Part shown: positions 50,714-63,270 of the stretch, one piece after another
Layout of the letters: every line of letters starts with the position of its first letter
Position numbering within the stretch: the first letter of the stretch is position 1
Assembly (NCBI RefSeq): GCF_037975245.1
Contig: NC_092577.1
Span: 9,709,013 to 9,773,012 of the forward strand
Length of the DNA: 64,000 nucleotides
From: Apostichopus japonicus
Taxonomy: Eukaryota; Echinodermata; Holothuroidea; Aspidochirotida; Stichopodidae
Direction of reading: 5' to 3'
Translations under genes and position numbers: made by a program
Notes under the pieces: generated by a model
Databases searched by the model: none
What the model saw: the letters and a program-made list of their open reading frames with translations, nothing else
Told to the model about the DNA's origin: nothing

Positions 50714-51441
50714 ATGTTATCCTACCATACACTGTAGTACGCTAATTAAGATATAGGCTTTTAGTTATACTTTCGTAGACATAGCATTTCGTGTGATACT
50801 TTTGTTTGCTAGTTTCGATCGAATGCCAGAAACTGTCTGAACTTACCACATACTTAAGCGAGCTCATTATGGAATGTGCTTAGAGTTACACTTTCATGTA
50901 TACAAAATGTCGTTTTATGCTGCCTGATCCTACCATATACTGTAGTACTCTAATTAAGGTATAGGCTTTAAGTTATACTTTCGTAGACAGAGTATTTCGT
51001 GATCCTTTTGTTTGCTAGTTTCGGTCGATGTCCGAAACTGTCTGGAATGTGCATAGAGTTACACTTTCATGTATATAAACTGTTGTGATATCGATGGGTT
51101 GCTAGGTTTGGTCGAAATGTTTTATACTGTCTGATCCTACCATATACTGCAGTACGCTAATTAAGGTATAGGCTATTAGTTATACTTTCGTAGACACATA
51201 GCGTTTCGTGATAATTTTGTTTGCTAGTTTCGTTAGAATGACCGAAACTGTCTGAACTTACCATATATTTAAGCGCGCTCATTATGGAATATGCTTAGAG
51301 TTACACTTTCATGTATATAAACTGTTGTGATATCGATGGGTTGCTAGGTTTGGTCGAAATGTTTTATACTGTCTGATCCTACCATATACTGCAGTACGCT
51401 AATTAAGGTGTGTAGGCTTTTAATTATACTTTCTTAGACAT
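50714..51441. repeat. ~207-bp satellite, about 3.4 units
   Basis: The marker cctaccata occurs at 50721, 50929, 51136 and 51379. Units share ttatactttcgtagaca, tttgctagtttcg, gaaactgtctg and gagttacactttcatgtata. The third unit is ~243 bp because it keeps two segments: a tgaacttaccatat segment that is missing from unit 2 and a gatatcgatgggttgctagg segment that is missing from unit 1. Confidence 0.9.
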
Positions 51442-52965
51442 AATATGTATGTAACTGTACATACGTCATTTCGTATTCTGGTTTTAATTTGGTAAGCTGA
51501 TGTTGGCGTCCGGTCGTGCTTCATCGCTGATGCGTTGACACGAACTTTCGGTCGCAAATTTTCCGTCAGAAATTCAAAGAAGGAAAATAGGTTGCTTGTG
51601 GCTAGCATAAAAGTTTAACCACGTCTAGATACGCTTCGTTACATCGTAATTTTTACATGTTTTAATCATTATCGTTAAATCCCTTTCCGACCTAATTTTT
51701 TGTTTGAATTAAATTAAGAGCAATTATTCAATATCTCTTACTAACTTATTTGTTTTTTAATTGTCGAATTAAGAATGAAGAATTCCACGGAAGGAATGTT
51801 CAGTTCCATAGCAACCGAGGCAGAACAATAAAAATCACGAAAATCACGATGAAAGGTCATCAGTTCGATAAAGGTTGCCCTTGGCAGGATTAATATGAAA
51901 AAGAACCTTCTTTGAAATTTACCCAGCAATCGAATCGATTGTAATACAACAACTGTCCTAGGGATATTAATATTTCATGATTACAAAGTTTATTATTCCT
52001 GCAGTGAATCACTATCTTTACGTTATTTGTTTCTTTATTACTGGAGAACCATTGTGTTATAAGATGAAATGCTGAGCCTGATAATAAACAAGCTTGGCAA
52101 ATTTTACATCGCTGAGAACTATTGATAAATATTGGTTGTATATAATATTTGTGTCTAACCAAAGGTAGACCTATATCAAGTATTATATATCTAAACAAAG
52201 GTAGGCCTATCAACTATTATATGATTCTCATGTACTTTCTTGCTAGGGTTTAGGTCCTAGTTGCTTGTATGCTTGGTGCCTAACTTGTTTGAATGATTGC
52301 TTTCTTTGGTTATTGCTTAATCTTTATTGCTGTAAATATTAATTCAATATTGTATTCCATCCATGTGTATATTCCAAACCTGAAAGTTGACGTTTCTATA
52401 TTCTGAAACATTCAATTAATTTTCAATATTAATTTTCGCAATAAACGAAACTTGAATTTGTCAATTAACTGTTTATTCCTGAAATAATGTTGATTGACTA
52501 CAGACGCTGAATATAACTCTGCAAATGTAATAAACCGAAACCCATAAATATTTCGCCATTTTGGCATTTTTGTCAAGTAATGGATCTATAAAATATGATA
52601 ACCGAAAAGGGCATGGGTGAAACATGCGTGATGTTTTCCCTCGCTTTTCCCTCTTTCTATTTTTGCTTCTTGTTCGTCTTCTCACGAAAAGGAAGCCATT
52701 TCTTGACAATCGACGGGACTGTTTTAAAAATTATTGATATTAGCTGTCAAATATTTCTCCATGTCTGAGACTTGAGAGGGTAATCAAATGTTAACATTTT
52801 ATTTGAAAGTGCTATCCGTAAAAAATGGTGACTATCTCTACCCTGTAAGCATTGTGCTTTTAAGCAAGTGCTACACCCACGTGATGATAAAATGATGCCT
52901 TCAAACAGTGACCAGATGAATATTAAAAGCATATAAGAGTAAAGAGAAATATGTCTAGAAGGATA
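51442..52965. other. No gene seen
   Basis: A minus-strand 62-codon frame at 51420-51608 has somewhat exon-like composition but no family match or clear splice sites. Confidence 0.4.
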
Positions 52966-52974
52966 TATATAGAT

Positions 52975-53011
<37 letters not shown>

Positions 53012-53020
53012 CATATATTT
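52966..53020. repeat. TA/GATA microsatellite
   Basis: About 55 bp of gatatatatagatagatat then pure TA. Confidence 0.9.
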
Positions 53021-53154
53021 TAGATTGTTATCTAGAGTAAGGCAATATATGTCACCAAAACAGGACTAGCATTGTTCGATTCAGGTGGCAACAGCCTACA
53101 GTGGTTTGACGAATTTCCTTATTGGTTTCTAACCACTGGACATACAACCAGCGT

Positions 53155-53232
53155 CCATGGCCTATAGTTGGTTAGGGTGTCCGCACAGAAACCGGTTGGC
53201 CAGGGTTCGAACCCTTATGGAGGCTGTTTTTT
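53155..53232 (+). mobile_element. tRNA-like head (SINE head or tRNA pseudogene)
   Basis: Box A-like tagttggttaggg, box B gggttcgaaccc and pairing tccat/atgga ends give a tRNA-like outline of ~73 bases, followed by tttttt, a pol III stop. D and anticodon stems are poor, so a SINE head or pseudo-tRNA is more likely than a working tRNA. Confidence 0.5.
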
Positions 53233-54479
53233 CACTGTTCCGAATTTTCCATCTCATTACAATTTCATATATAGAGAAAATAATAACAGCTATACTTTGG
53301 TAGATGGATCTTACTGGATCACTGGATATTTATCTTTACTGATTTTTAAATTCCTGGAAGGTTTTGGGGTTGTGCTATTCGTTCTTTTCTTTCTTGTTTT
53401 TTCTCTATTTTCCCTCATTTTTTACTGTTTATCACTTCATCTTCATGAGGTCGAACCAGCCAGCTATGATTCATGAGCTATGATATCTGTTTGGCATAAT
53501 TCATAAACATCACAATTTTATTAATAGTATACCCTAATAGCGTTCCATATTTTTATATACATTCTCGTCGTAACCGAATCCTCATAAATTTGAAGAACCA
53601 CAAACGGTTGTAAATATCTTGTCAAACTGAGAATGATTTTCCTACTGCAAAGCTTCATTGTAAACTATCAATAAACACATTATGGTCGATAAGACCCGTC
53701 AATTTAACACAACTGTCGCCTTTCTCATGTTTCATGTTTATACAATTTTGCTATATTGTTATCATATTTTTATGTCATTCAATCGCTTAAAGCGTCATCA
53801 TGCGCGCATATACATGGAACAAAAAAATGTGTCATTAGGTCTGCTGTGTTACGTTTGCACTCAATCTACAATATAACTTCAAATACTTTTCAAAACAGAT
53901 ATCGAAATGTTAACGTATAGGAATACAAGTCGTTCATGACAGATAAGTGGTTCACTAACTGGTTCACTTTCTGCTAAAAAATTGCTTAAAGAATCTAAGC
54001 TAAAGTTTGGTATTGTCTTCAAAGGACTCCCTTGATTGTTGCATTCTAGGATAGGAGAATACCTCATATCACTTTTAGGAGGAATAATGAATCAATTAAT
54101 TTATGGTAAAGTAGCGCAATTGCTCTCAAGGAAATCGGATGGTGGTTGTTTTAAGAGTGGTAATTACACGCACGCACCCGGGTAGGATTACACTATATAC
54201 ATCGTGTTCAGGCTGTCGGCGCGATACTATGTGAGTAAGACAATCACACTAACATTGCTGTATAGGACACGTTGAATCTATCATGGTTCATTGAGAAAAC
54301 CAGTGTTTGAAGGTATCGGTAGCTAACTGACCTTAAGTAATCTATCGACCCAAACTTGTAACTAACAAATGACATTTAAGCATCAATATAAAGAAAAAGT
54401 TTTAAAATTCCATCCCCCAACCACCCCTCTCTTCCCTCCCACCCAACGCCCATTGCCGCGATTACCCATAGAGGAAATG
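53233..54479. other. No gene seen
   Basis: AT-rich, no supported feature. Confidence 0.4.
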
Positions 54480-55135
54480 TACTGTACACTATTGCAGCCT
54501 GTGGTGCACTATACTGTACTGTACGGCTCTATACTACTATGTAGTGTAGTGCAGTGTACATGTGCTGTAACGTATTACACTGCACTCCGCTGTATTGTAC
54601 TATGCTGTACTGTATTATACTGCACTGTGTTGTTCTGAATTGCAAGTACTGAACTGTTTGGTACCATACTGTATTGTACTATGCTGTTCTGTGTTATACT
54701 GCAGTGTCTTGTACTACATTGTGTCATATTAAATTGCACTGTGTTGTTCTGCAAGTACTGTACTGTTTGGTACCACACTGTATTGTGCTATGCTCTATTG
54801 TGCTATAGTGTAGTGTAATGTACTACATTGTGTCATATTAAATTGCACTGTGTTGTTCTGCATTGCAAGTACTGTACTGTTTGGTACCATACCGTACTGT
54901 AACATGCTGTTCTGTGCTATACTGTAGTGTAATGTACTACACTGTATCATATTGTATTGCACTGCATTGTTCATTCCGCATTGTACTGTACTGTTTTGTA
55001 CCATACTGTATTGTACTATTGTACTATGCTGTTCTGTGCTATACTACTACACAGTATCAGATTGTCTTGCACTGCATTGTACTGGACTGCGGTACACTGT
55101 ACTGGACTGTACTCACCACTTTAGTGTGCTGTTCT
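54480..55135. repeat. CTGTA/TGTAC minisatellite
   Basis: About 650 bp of tgtactgtac, tgtattgtac, tatgctgttctgtg and related 5-mer based words, with a ~118-bp higher-order unit visible around 54650-54900. Open frames on both strands are products of the repeat. Confidence 0.92.
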
Positions 55136-56525
55136 ACTGCGCTACACTCCCACTGTCCCACATGTATTGATATGACCACCCAACTAACTCCATCCTCATG
55201 TTGGTTTACACTCTCCCACTACTATATAACTGAACAATATCACAACCGCTTACTATGTTTCACGAAAGTTATGATGAAGTTTATCGTCCATTAAATAGAG
55301 AACAAACGCCAAAGCAAGATGACTGCTGTATATATGATTGCAGCCTTGCAGTTTATTCTCGTTATATCATTGTATATATATACAAAACAGTTCTCATGGA
55401 GATGTGACTTATAATACTTCCCTACCACCTTACCGAATGCAATCATCTCTCTGTCTCGCCATTTATCTTTACAATTTCGCAGCTGCCTTTATTAAAGTAT
55501 ATTCCCTTCATCTTACTCGTTTTGCTCCAGTCACCCGTCATTGCAGTGTTCACAGTACGATCCACATGACAAATTTGTTATGATGAGCCAGCCGTGAGGT
55601 TGTTTTCATCTACTTCTTCATCTTCCTCCACCTCTCGCATCTCTCTCTCTCTCTCTCTATATTTTTCTTCTTCTTGTTTTTGCTTTTTAGAATATTTCTT
55701 TGCTAACGGCAGTTGTCTTCTTGCCTTTTTCGTATAAGGGGAAACTCGTGATACTTATAGAAGCATGTATTACACTCAGTATTGTTTACACACCTCAAGT
55801 GTTGTAAAATATTATATTATCATAAGGTATTATTAAAGAGGCTAACTGTTACAATGCATGATGAAACCTTTAGAATAAAGCTACGATGCAATATTTTACG
55901 TCGGTTTCAAATCAAATTTAACAAAATGGAAAGAAGCCGTCATTTTCACAAGTTAAGTAAGTTATGGAATGAAAATGAAATATTCATCCCTTTTATTCCG
56001 GGGCTATAAACCCCTATCCTTTTCCCCCTCCGCCAACTTACAATCCTGTTGTAGTAAGGCCAACTTAAATGTCTCCAATTTGAGAGCAAAAGTATGTTAG
56101 ACATGGGACAACGTTGCAGACTTTCGAAGATTCCGAACAGGATTTCGATATTATGAACACAGAATCTTTAAAAAGGAAATTGTGGGATCTGATTCGCGCA
56201 TTAATTTATGACGCGAATCACATGCTGACTGGCGCGCAGTACCATAACCCTATACGTTAATCGACGATTAGAATACAGCATTTTTTATATCTAGGTTATA
56301 CAGTAACGAAAAACCTTAACAACACTGGAATAGTTTCTGTCAGGACCAAGTTTCTATCTTAATGGCATTTTGTTATATCCCGGGAGGGTTAAAACCGCCC
56401 TCGAAAATCTATACTTTTGGATAAAATGACGGTTGATTTCCCCAGAGTTTCACCTCCAGTTAATTAATGCATCAGTGGCCATACGTGTGTTATCAGTGAC
56501 GTTTGCAATCAGTTGCTCATTTTGG

Positions 56526-56564
<39 letters not shown>

Positions 56565-57330
56565 GCTCTACACAACCAATGATTTCTGTGTTATTTCTAA
56601 GTTTTGTATTTACCAGTCGTTTTCATAACAGTGGTTCACTTTTAGCATGTTAAGTCGTATTAATGCCTTAAAATCAATGACATCTATATTATTACTCCTT
56701 TCCATATTTTCTTTTAATCATGGCACTTTTGGTTTTTGTTCATTTTCTGACAAATCGCTAGAGTCTCTTCCGCTTCGTTTCTACGATGGGAAATAATCTC
56801 CAACTAAAACTTCTCGTCAGTCAAGAAAAGGGCCTCTCGTGATAACTGCCACAAATTCAAAAGTACGAGTAAAACTCTCCCTTTTTACCCTATGCGCTAT
56901 TATCTTGCACATCTTTAACCACAGACGGAACTCGATCTATAACTGGTGTCATACTCTGCCCGTTTCTGGCCTTCTTTAGCCTTTAGCAGAGGCACATTTC
57001 CACTTTCAAATCGACAGGAAATTGAGTGCAGATTTCCTTAGCAACCCTAAACAGTCCTCGACATTTCTTTCATTCTCTCTTTCTTCATGCATTTTTTCTT
57101 TCTTTATTGTTTTTTCTTTTTGTGCTCGCGAAAAGACACGGGATTTGTTGTAAACTCATTAAGGATATTCTCTATACGATTGAAAACGATTTATCTCGTC
57201 TGAGAAGACGACCGTACCAGTAGGAATTGTGCACAATGAAAGGTACTTCATCAAATCTTTATTTCAGGATGTGGTTTGTTTCATTAGTCACAGTTCACAT
57301 TGTCCAATTGATAGATTTGGTCTGTGGGCG
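55136..57330. other. Gene desert
   Basis: Contains a pyrimidine-rich stretch at 55610-55690 with (TC)n and a TA run at 56526-56560. No gene supported. Confidence 0.45.
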
Positions 57331-57535
<205 letters not shown>

Positions 57536-60157
57536 ATATTCTGTGTGGCAATATGTGAAAAACTGCTATTGCAAAGGCTCTCTTCAATTTGTAAAGCTTG
57601 AGACTGCATAGCAACAAGCGTGATTCATCGTGGTAAGATGAATAAGCATTACTGTGTAGCCTTTAGCGTGTCCCATGGGTATAAGGTTATACGTCCTACT
57701 TTGAAAATTCTCTGCGACTTTCGATAATTGCTATAGGGACTGTATATTGCTGGTTGCTTATTTGTAGAGTCAAGATCCTCGTTAACTCTATGTGAGTAGA
57801 TAGATAACGGGATGAATAAGGTCGCAACTATACGGGGGCATGAAATTTGAGTAATTCTCATCCTATCACGTATCAACTGATCTGAGATATATATATACTT
57901 GGCAAGCTGAAGTAGGTAACTGCATGTAAAATACTCGCCAATGTTGTCGTAGGTACATAAGTACATAATCAGACGCTGATCCAGGTGGCGTAAGGGTAGA
58001 TGGACCCCTCCGCCACCCCCCCCCCTTCATGGCAAGCAACTACAACGTCCCCTAAATTCGTACATCTTCCTCCCATTTTAGTGGTATCGATGGGTTAGGA
58101 GTGCCCAAAAGGTCAGTAACGCTGAAACAACAATATTTTTTGCCCAATAACAAATTAGCTCATTTCAAACACTTATCTTATCAAGTGTAAAGACTTAAAT
58201 ATTGCCAAACTTAAACTTAAAAAAAGGCCAGACCCTATTTGATTCGACCTGCCGTGCACACTGACCTGATTATGAGACTGGTGTGTCGAATAAGCAAATA
58301 TAGTAAATAAAGAATGTTCTACAAAAAAAAATGAAATAATGATACGTAAATAATGATAGTTGATAATATTTCAACATGATTCTGATGCACTATGGGAAAT
58401 AATTTGTTTATACCGATGGCACCACGTATGAGAAAAATAGTACATCCATGGCACCTTCGTAAAATATTTCTTTGATGCCATGCACCCTGGGAAAACATTA
58501 CCCTGGTTAAAACTATTGAAAGACTTCAGCAAAGTCGTATAAAGAAACCTTCGGTCTTTTTTTATCGCTAAAAATAGCCAAACAAATGGAAAATGGCCTT
58601 TCTTCATTTTGAAGTGGCAAATTCTTTTACCTACGTTGTTTCAATATTTGGCAATACAGGTTTACAACGCATTTAGCCTGTAATCTTTGTGTATAGCATC
58701 ACCACGAGTGTCGTTTGCAAATAATTACCCACGGTTAATATTTGTATCTGCTGTATCGGTTATCATGTCAATACACGCGTATAATGTTAGACTGTAACAT
58801 CCATCCGTTTACTTCGTTTCGTTTAATAACTTCTTTGGTGTGTACGTGTTTGCCAACACGTCTTCATATCGTATTTCTAATGTGTGTGTGTTCATCTTCT
58901 GTTGCTAGTGTCGACACGTTTAATTGGATTGCCCGTTATCACGTGATTGATGTAAATATCGATCATGCGGTCTAGTTTTGGGAAACCACTTTATCAAAGT
59001 GCAAATTAAAAGGATGTATTGATTGCAGTAAAGTTTTACGACTTGACGTGACTACAATTGGCACTCCTTAGTGCACTTGTAACGTTTCGACGTTGTCATG
59101 GTTACGATTTCTACATGAATGAAGATTTTTGTATACTGTAGTGTGCGTACATTTTAATGTATGTATACAACTGACGAAGCAACAACAACAACAAAAACCA
59201 ACCACCTCATAGATAAACTTAGAGAATGAGAAATAAGGCATAGATTACAGCAGATAATGTCATAAGTTTATAGCAGGTTGTATCATTTCTGTAGGTCTAG
59301 AGTTAACAAGATGATCGCATACATTTCGCACAGTGTGTCTTAGAGTTTATATAAATATAGTGGTTTTAGATTGAGCTAATAATAAAGTCAATAACAGCAT
59401 GATGCAGGCATGAAATGGTATATTGATACTGTTCATCAGGGATGCTGTAATTTACCTGTATTTTGTATGGAGTCTGCTAATAATCGTATGAAAATAAACA
59501 CAAATCTGCTCCGTTTGTCTATATACAACAATCGTATCAAGATTGAATAAAATCGGTATAAGATTTACGTGCTGTTAACTGATAATAACATGATTCGTGC
59601 CCCGACGGCAGGGCCGTTGCAACAGGCGGGGTGGGGGTCGGGTGGGTGGGGTTGAAAGAGGTGCTGCATGACACCTTTCTTAAGATTTTCTACCATACGG
59701 CTTAGTACATTTTATAGCAAGCACAGGCAAGGTCGGTACACTGGCAATACTTAAGCTTATTCTACACGAATGTAGCAATATAATGGCAATATTAACAATT
59801 AGCAATTAGTTTGCATCTCTGTCCGGTAACGCAAACCAAATATATTCAAAAGGAAACAGCTCCCTATTCAGTTTCTTTCCCTTAGACCCCTCCCAGGACG
59901 GGCATCAGCCAACATTTGTGACACCACCACCACCCCCCCCCTGCCCTAAAAAAAATCGAACACTTGCTACAGACATGGTCCCGAGTATCGATCGTCGGCT
60001 ACACTGTAGGTTACGTGTATTTCGCAGACGCACCTACAATATCATAGAGCATACGTGTCTTGTAACTGTATTCTCCTTCATCTTCTTCTTGTTATTCAAA
60101 TTCTTCTTCAAATTCTTCTTCTTTTTCAATATTCAATATTAAGGTGCCCAGATCTTT
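57536..60157. other. No gene seen with confidence
   Basis: A minus-strand 78-codon frame at 58371-58607 looks mildly protein-like but has no family match or clear splice sites. C-rich patches lie near 58018 and 59932. A TTCTTCAAA array is at 60075-60135. Confidence 0.4.
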
Positions 60158-60183
60158 CTAAAAAGTAAATAAAAGCACTTTAC

Positions 60184-60289
60184 CAACCTGCGGTAAAATG
60201 AAAGACTCTTCTCTCTTAACTACTGTAGTTAAAGTAGTTTCCATGGCTACATCTGTGACTTTATACTGCACCGCTTCAATCTCTCGCAT
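60184..60289 (-). CDS. Candidate first coding exon on the minus strand (unrecognised protein)
   Basis: The minus-strand frame from the ATG at 60289 begins MREIEAVQYKVTDVAMETT and runs to VVKREESFILPQV before a gtaaag donor at 60183 (an alternative donor after CAG is gttggt). A second in-frame ATG, in gccATGG context, is an alternative start. The frame is open upstream to 60400. Three X-box-like motifs lie 200-330 bp upstream, where a promoter would be. No following exons were found on the minus strand, and the short frame could also simply end at 60158. The protein is not recognised. Confidence 0.3.
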
Positions 60290-60486
60290 AAAATGTTTCA
60301 GAATCGTCTTGAAATTTCTGATGCAATGAAACAAGTTAACGTTCCCTTGGAACCGGGACTTGTTAGAGCTTCCCTGCTTCAAGGCATAAGAACTTTTACT
60401 TCATTCCTTTCATAAATTGGAAACCTGTTTTACTCTCTCTTTTCATAGCCGCATCCATTTCTTGCCATAAGAGTTCTTAAAGCCCT

Positions 60487-60616
60487 GTTACCATGGCAGC
60501 AAATGACTTTTCACTTCCGCGTCTGGGCACCTTTACCGCCAAGGGGCTTCTGTTTTATTGTTCATTCTATTCTAGCCGTTTAACCAGTTGCTTAGCAACG
60601 TACGTTGCCTAGAAAC
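60487..60616. promoter_or_regulatory. Cluster of three RFX X-box motifs, possible bidirectional promoter
   Basis: gttgcttagcaac at 60587-60599 fits the X-box consensus (GTNRCY, 0-3 bases, RGYAAC) exactly. gttgcctagaaac at 60604-60616 and gttaccatggcagc at 60487-60500 each differ at one position. RFX factors use X-boxes to drive ciliary genes in animals. The cluster lies between a candidate minus-strand first exon and the plus-strand coiled-coil gene. Confidence 0.5.
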
Positions 60617-61297
60617 ACTTGATTCGCCTGTTCATGATTTATTCTCATTCATTCAACATATAAGAAAAGCGATTGTTGTCTGCGCAAGTAATCTATAAAT
60701 TGAAGAGAAAAGACAGTTAAATTTGCCGCTTCAAATATGGTTAGTTTAGCATAGGATAGGCCTATGCGTATACAGATAAACCTGGGTGATATCTGTGTTC
60801 CACTGTTGGATATTGTAATTTTAAAGTGGATAATTGCGTCTGCTGATTGCTTTTCACGCCATTTGGCTATAGGGCAATATTCCGCATAATTCTTCGAAGG
60901 ATTTTTGTTTTTGTTATTCTAAAACAAAAATGTGTGATTGCCTGGTATAATTAATTGGTCCAGGGGAGCTGTAAACTCCCTGATTGGGCATAGCAATTAA
61001 AGAAAATCAATTCTGTCCAGAATTTCATATGTAAAGTAAGGGTAAGCTGAGGTATGTGTACTACGGAAGTGTGATAGGTCTAGGGTAAGTGTCGATCTGT
61101 AAACACAGTTTGAAGAGAAGTGAACGTTTTCAAGAGTGTCGCCAATTCTTATCTGAACTCAATGAAACAAACTAGCGTGTTTTTATTTATCTTTTCAAGA
61201 GCATTTGATGGAAACCGAAGTTGACGCAATGAGATGCTGTTTGTGCGAATAGAAACATAAAAGCGTACTGAAATCTTACGTCATAAAAACCGCGAGT
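60617..61297. other. Possible 5' region of the plus-strand gene
   Basis: No clear first exon. Sequence is AT-rich with no repeat I recognise. Confidence 0.3.
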
Positions 61298-61606
61298 CTC
61301 TAAGGCAGGCGCGTAGCCAGGAATTTGCCAAGGGAGGGCGAAACTGTAGATTCGGCCTTGCAAACTATCTAAGCGTAGCGCCACCATGAGTTGGCGCGAA
61401 GCGTACAAGAAAATTTTGGCTAAAAATGCCTCCCAGATCGCTGGAAATGGCACTTCCCAGGCCTTGTAAGTTGCATCTTAGCATTTTCTCTTTTGAAAAT
61501 ACTAGCGATATCATAAAAACATTAAAAATATATATATAAAATATGCTCAAGGGGGGTGCGACTGCCCCCTTCGCCCCCCCCCCTTGGCTACGTGCCTGCT
61601 CTAAGG
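61298..61606. mobile_element. hAT-like MITE, family B, full-length copy 2
   Basis: Element 61306-61598 (293 bp), ends caggcgcgtagcc and ggctacgtgcctg. A perfect 8-bp target duplication ctctaagg (61298-61305 and 61599-61606) fixes the superfamily as hAT-like. Probably in an intron or the flank of the gene to the right. Confidence 0.93.
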
Positions 61607-61739
61607 TCAACCGAATATAAATGCAAAACTAATTTGACTCTCTGATAATATGAAAGGTTTGTGTTATGTGTTTTCTGACTTTAGAGCAGTGGTCTGAGCT
61701 TGATTGCTTAAGCCAGTCGACCATATTTATATCGATTTG

Positions 61740-62205
61740 ACCACCACGACACCATGGCTACTTTAAATTCACATGAACACCATTGCCACCATGAAACACC
61801 AAGACCAACATGAACCCCACGTTGATCCTGGTGTGCAGGGATACGAAAGCACCACGAAACACCATAAACCCAAGACCAACATTGGCACCATGATTGCCAT
61901 GGTCACTATAAACACCAAGAACCCAGTGACCAACACGAAAAGATTACAATGGCAACCCTGAACACTAACAGCACCATCAACACCTTGACCACCGTAATAT
62001 ATTGTACAAAAGAAAAACACAGATTCCAAGACTTTCATGAAAATCACCAAATTTCAAACGCACCATGACCACCATAATACCATTGACGTCATCATTATAG
62101 CCACGGTAACCATGGACTCCAAGGGCACCATGGTAACTAAGCCCACCTTGACTACCATGCAAACACTGATAACAATTCTCATCTTAACCACCATGAACAC
62201 TACAT
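61740..62205 (+). repeat. Degenerate CCATGA/ACCACC repeat
   Basis: About 465 bp built from caccatgaacacc, ccaccatgaaacacc and gaccaac words with a loose 3-bp register. It keeps frames open on both strands but has no gene-like features. It sits just upstream of the exon at 62260. Confidence 0.8.
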
Positions 62206-62259
62206 CTTAACTCTTTCTTCATTTGATCTTACCATGAATTTCTTCTTTTCCTTTTATAG

Positions 62260-62977
62260 CCACACGAACAACGGGATCCGGACCCACCGGTGACTAATGG
62301 CTCTAAGGAGACTGTTGGTGGTGTCCGCGCATGGTCACCCGGAACTGCCATGAAGCTGCAAAATTTCATGGAGCACACGCCCTCTAGTGCGTCATCAAAC
62401 GAAACGACTCCCTCAGATGAGTTAATCCATTCATCTATGGAGATGACATTCAAAAATATCCAGGAAACTACAAAGGATCATAATTCAAACAAAACGTCAG
62501 ATGACAGAGAAAACAATCTTTTAGAAGGGGATAGTGTAACGCTGAAGGAAAAAATTAAGGAAAGTCTTCATTTGGAACTTTTGAAAAATACACCGAATGC
62601 CATTTATGATATTACAGAAGTTCACAAGATGGCGCCGAATCCGAGACCTCAAGATGTGAGTGAATTGAGCGTCGTCCATGGAGATGGTACATCCTCTGAC
62701 ATAGCTACCAGAAAAGATGAGTACGTAAGCGACGAGAAGAAGAGTAACCAAAACCAAAGAACAATAAACGAGATCAAAACAAGTTTGGAAAAGAAAGTCA
62801 GAAAACTTCGAGAGGAGAGAGGTGTCCTCGAGAAGACGATTCAGATAACGCAAGAAGGTGACGTTTTATTTTCACAAGAGAGCTTTAAAAGTGACATTCT
62901 TGGTCGAAAAGAGAAACTGAAGAGAATCATCTCAGAGTTAAGAAAGAAACTCGAAGACCAGGGCAAGAGACTGCAAG
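62260..62977 (+). CDS. Penultimate exon of a coiled-coil protein gene (unrecognised)
   Basis: The acceptor ctttctt...ccttttatag ends at 62259; phase 0 is the only open frame from it. The exon encodes 239 codons plus one base: a Pro-rich start (PHEQRDPDPPVTNG), a hydrophilic Ser/Thr/Asp/Glu-rich middle, and from about residue 165 a charged Lys/Glu/Leu stretch (EKKVRKLREERGVLEKTI and ISELRKKLEDQGKRLQ) typical of a coiled coil. The donor is caag|gtaatt at 62978. If the leader is noncoding, translation could begin at the ATG at 62350 (gccATGa). Composition is more GC-rich than the surroundings. No named family is recognised. The X-box cluster 1.6 kb upstream hints at a cilium role, which is inference only. 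Confidence 0.7.
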
Positions 62978-63148
62978 GTAATTACAACACTATACTCGCT
63001 ATACAAAGAAATGTCCTACGCTGTCGCAGTTTCACAATGAAGCGAAAGTTTATAACGGACAGTGTGGTGAAAGAATCTCCATTCTGAATGAGTGAAAAAC
63101 TATGATTTACGTTGTTGTTGTTGTTTTTTTTTTTTTTTTTTTTTTTAG

Positions 63149-63186
63149 CGAAAAGAGCAGAGAAATGTACGGAGGAGTATAAGTGA
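63149..63186 (+). CDS. Last exon of the coiled-coil protein gene
   Basis: The acceptor is a run of 22 T then ag at 63147-63148. Joined in phase 1 to the previous exon it reads AKRAEKCTEEYK and stops (TGA 63184-63186), continuing the charged helical character of the upstream end. AATAAA follows at 63265-63270, ~80 bases after the stop. The alternative is that the 171-bp intron is not spliced; the frame then runs on through it for 36 residues (GNYNTILAIQ...) to a stop at 63085-63087. The spliced version looks more natural. Confidence 0.5.
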
Positions 63187-63264
63187 CTTAACGTTAATGC
63201 AATCCGATAATTGCTATAGTTTAAGCGAGGATTCATCTTACCTACTTTATTTATTTTGGATTCG

Positions 63265-63270
63265 AATAAA
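63265..63270 (+). terminator. Poly(A) signal candidate
   Basis: AATAAA, ~80 bases downstream of the inferred stop of the coiled-coil gene, in AT-rich sequence. Confidence 0.5.

Noticed and set aside
51420-51608. Minus-strand 62-codon frame with exon-like composition
   Set aside because: Overlaps the end of the satellite and lacks convincing splice sites.
58371-58607. Minus-strand 78-codon frame that looks mildly protein-like
   Set aside because: Could have been an exon of the 60.2-kb minus-strand candidate, but no clean acceptor/donor pair and no family match.
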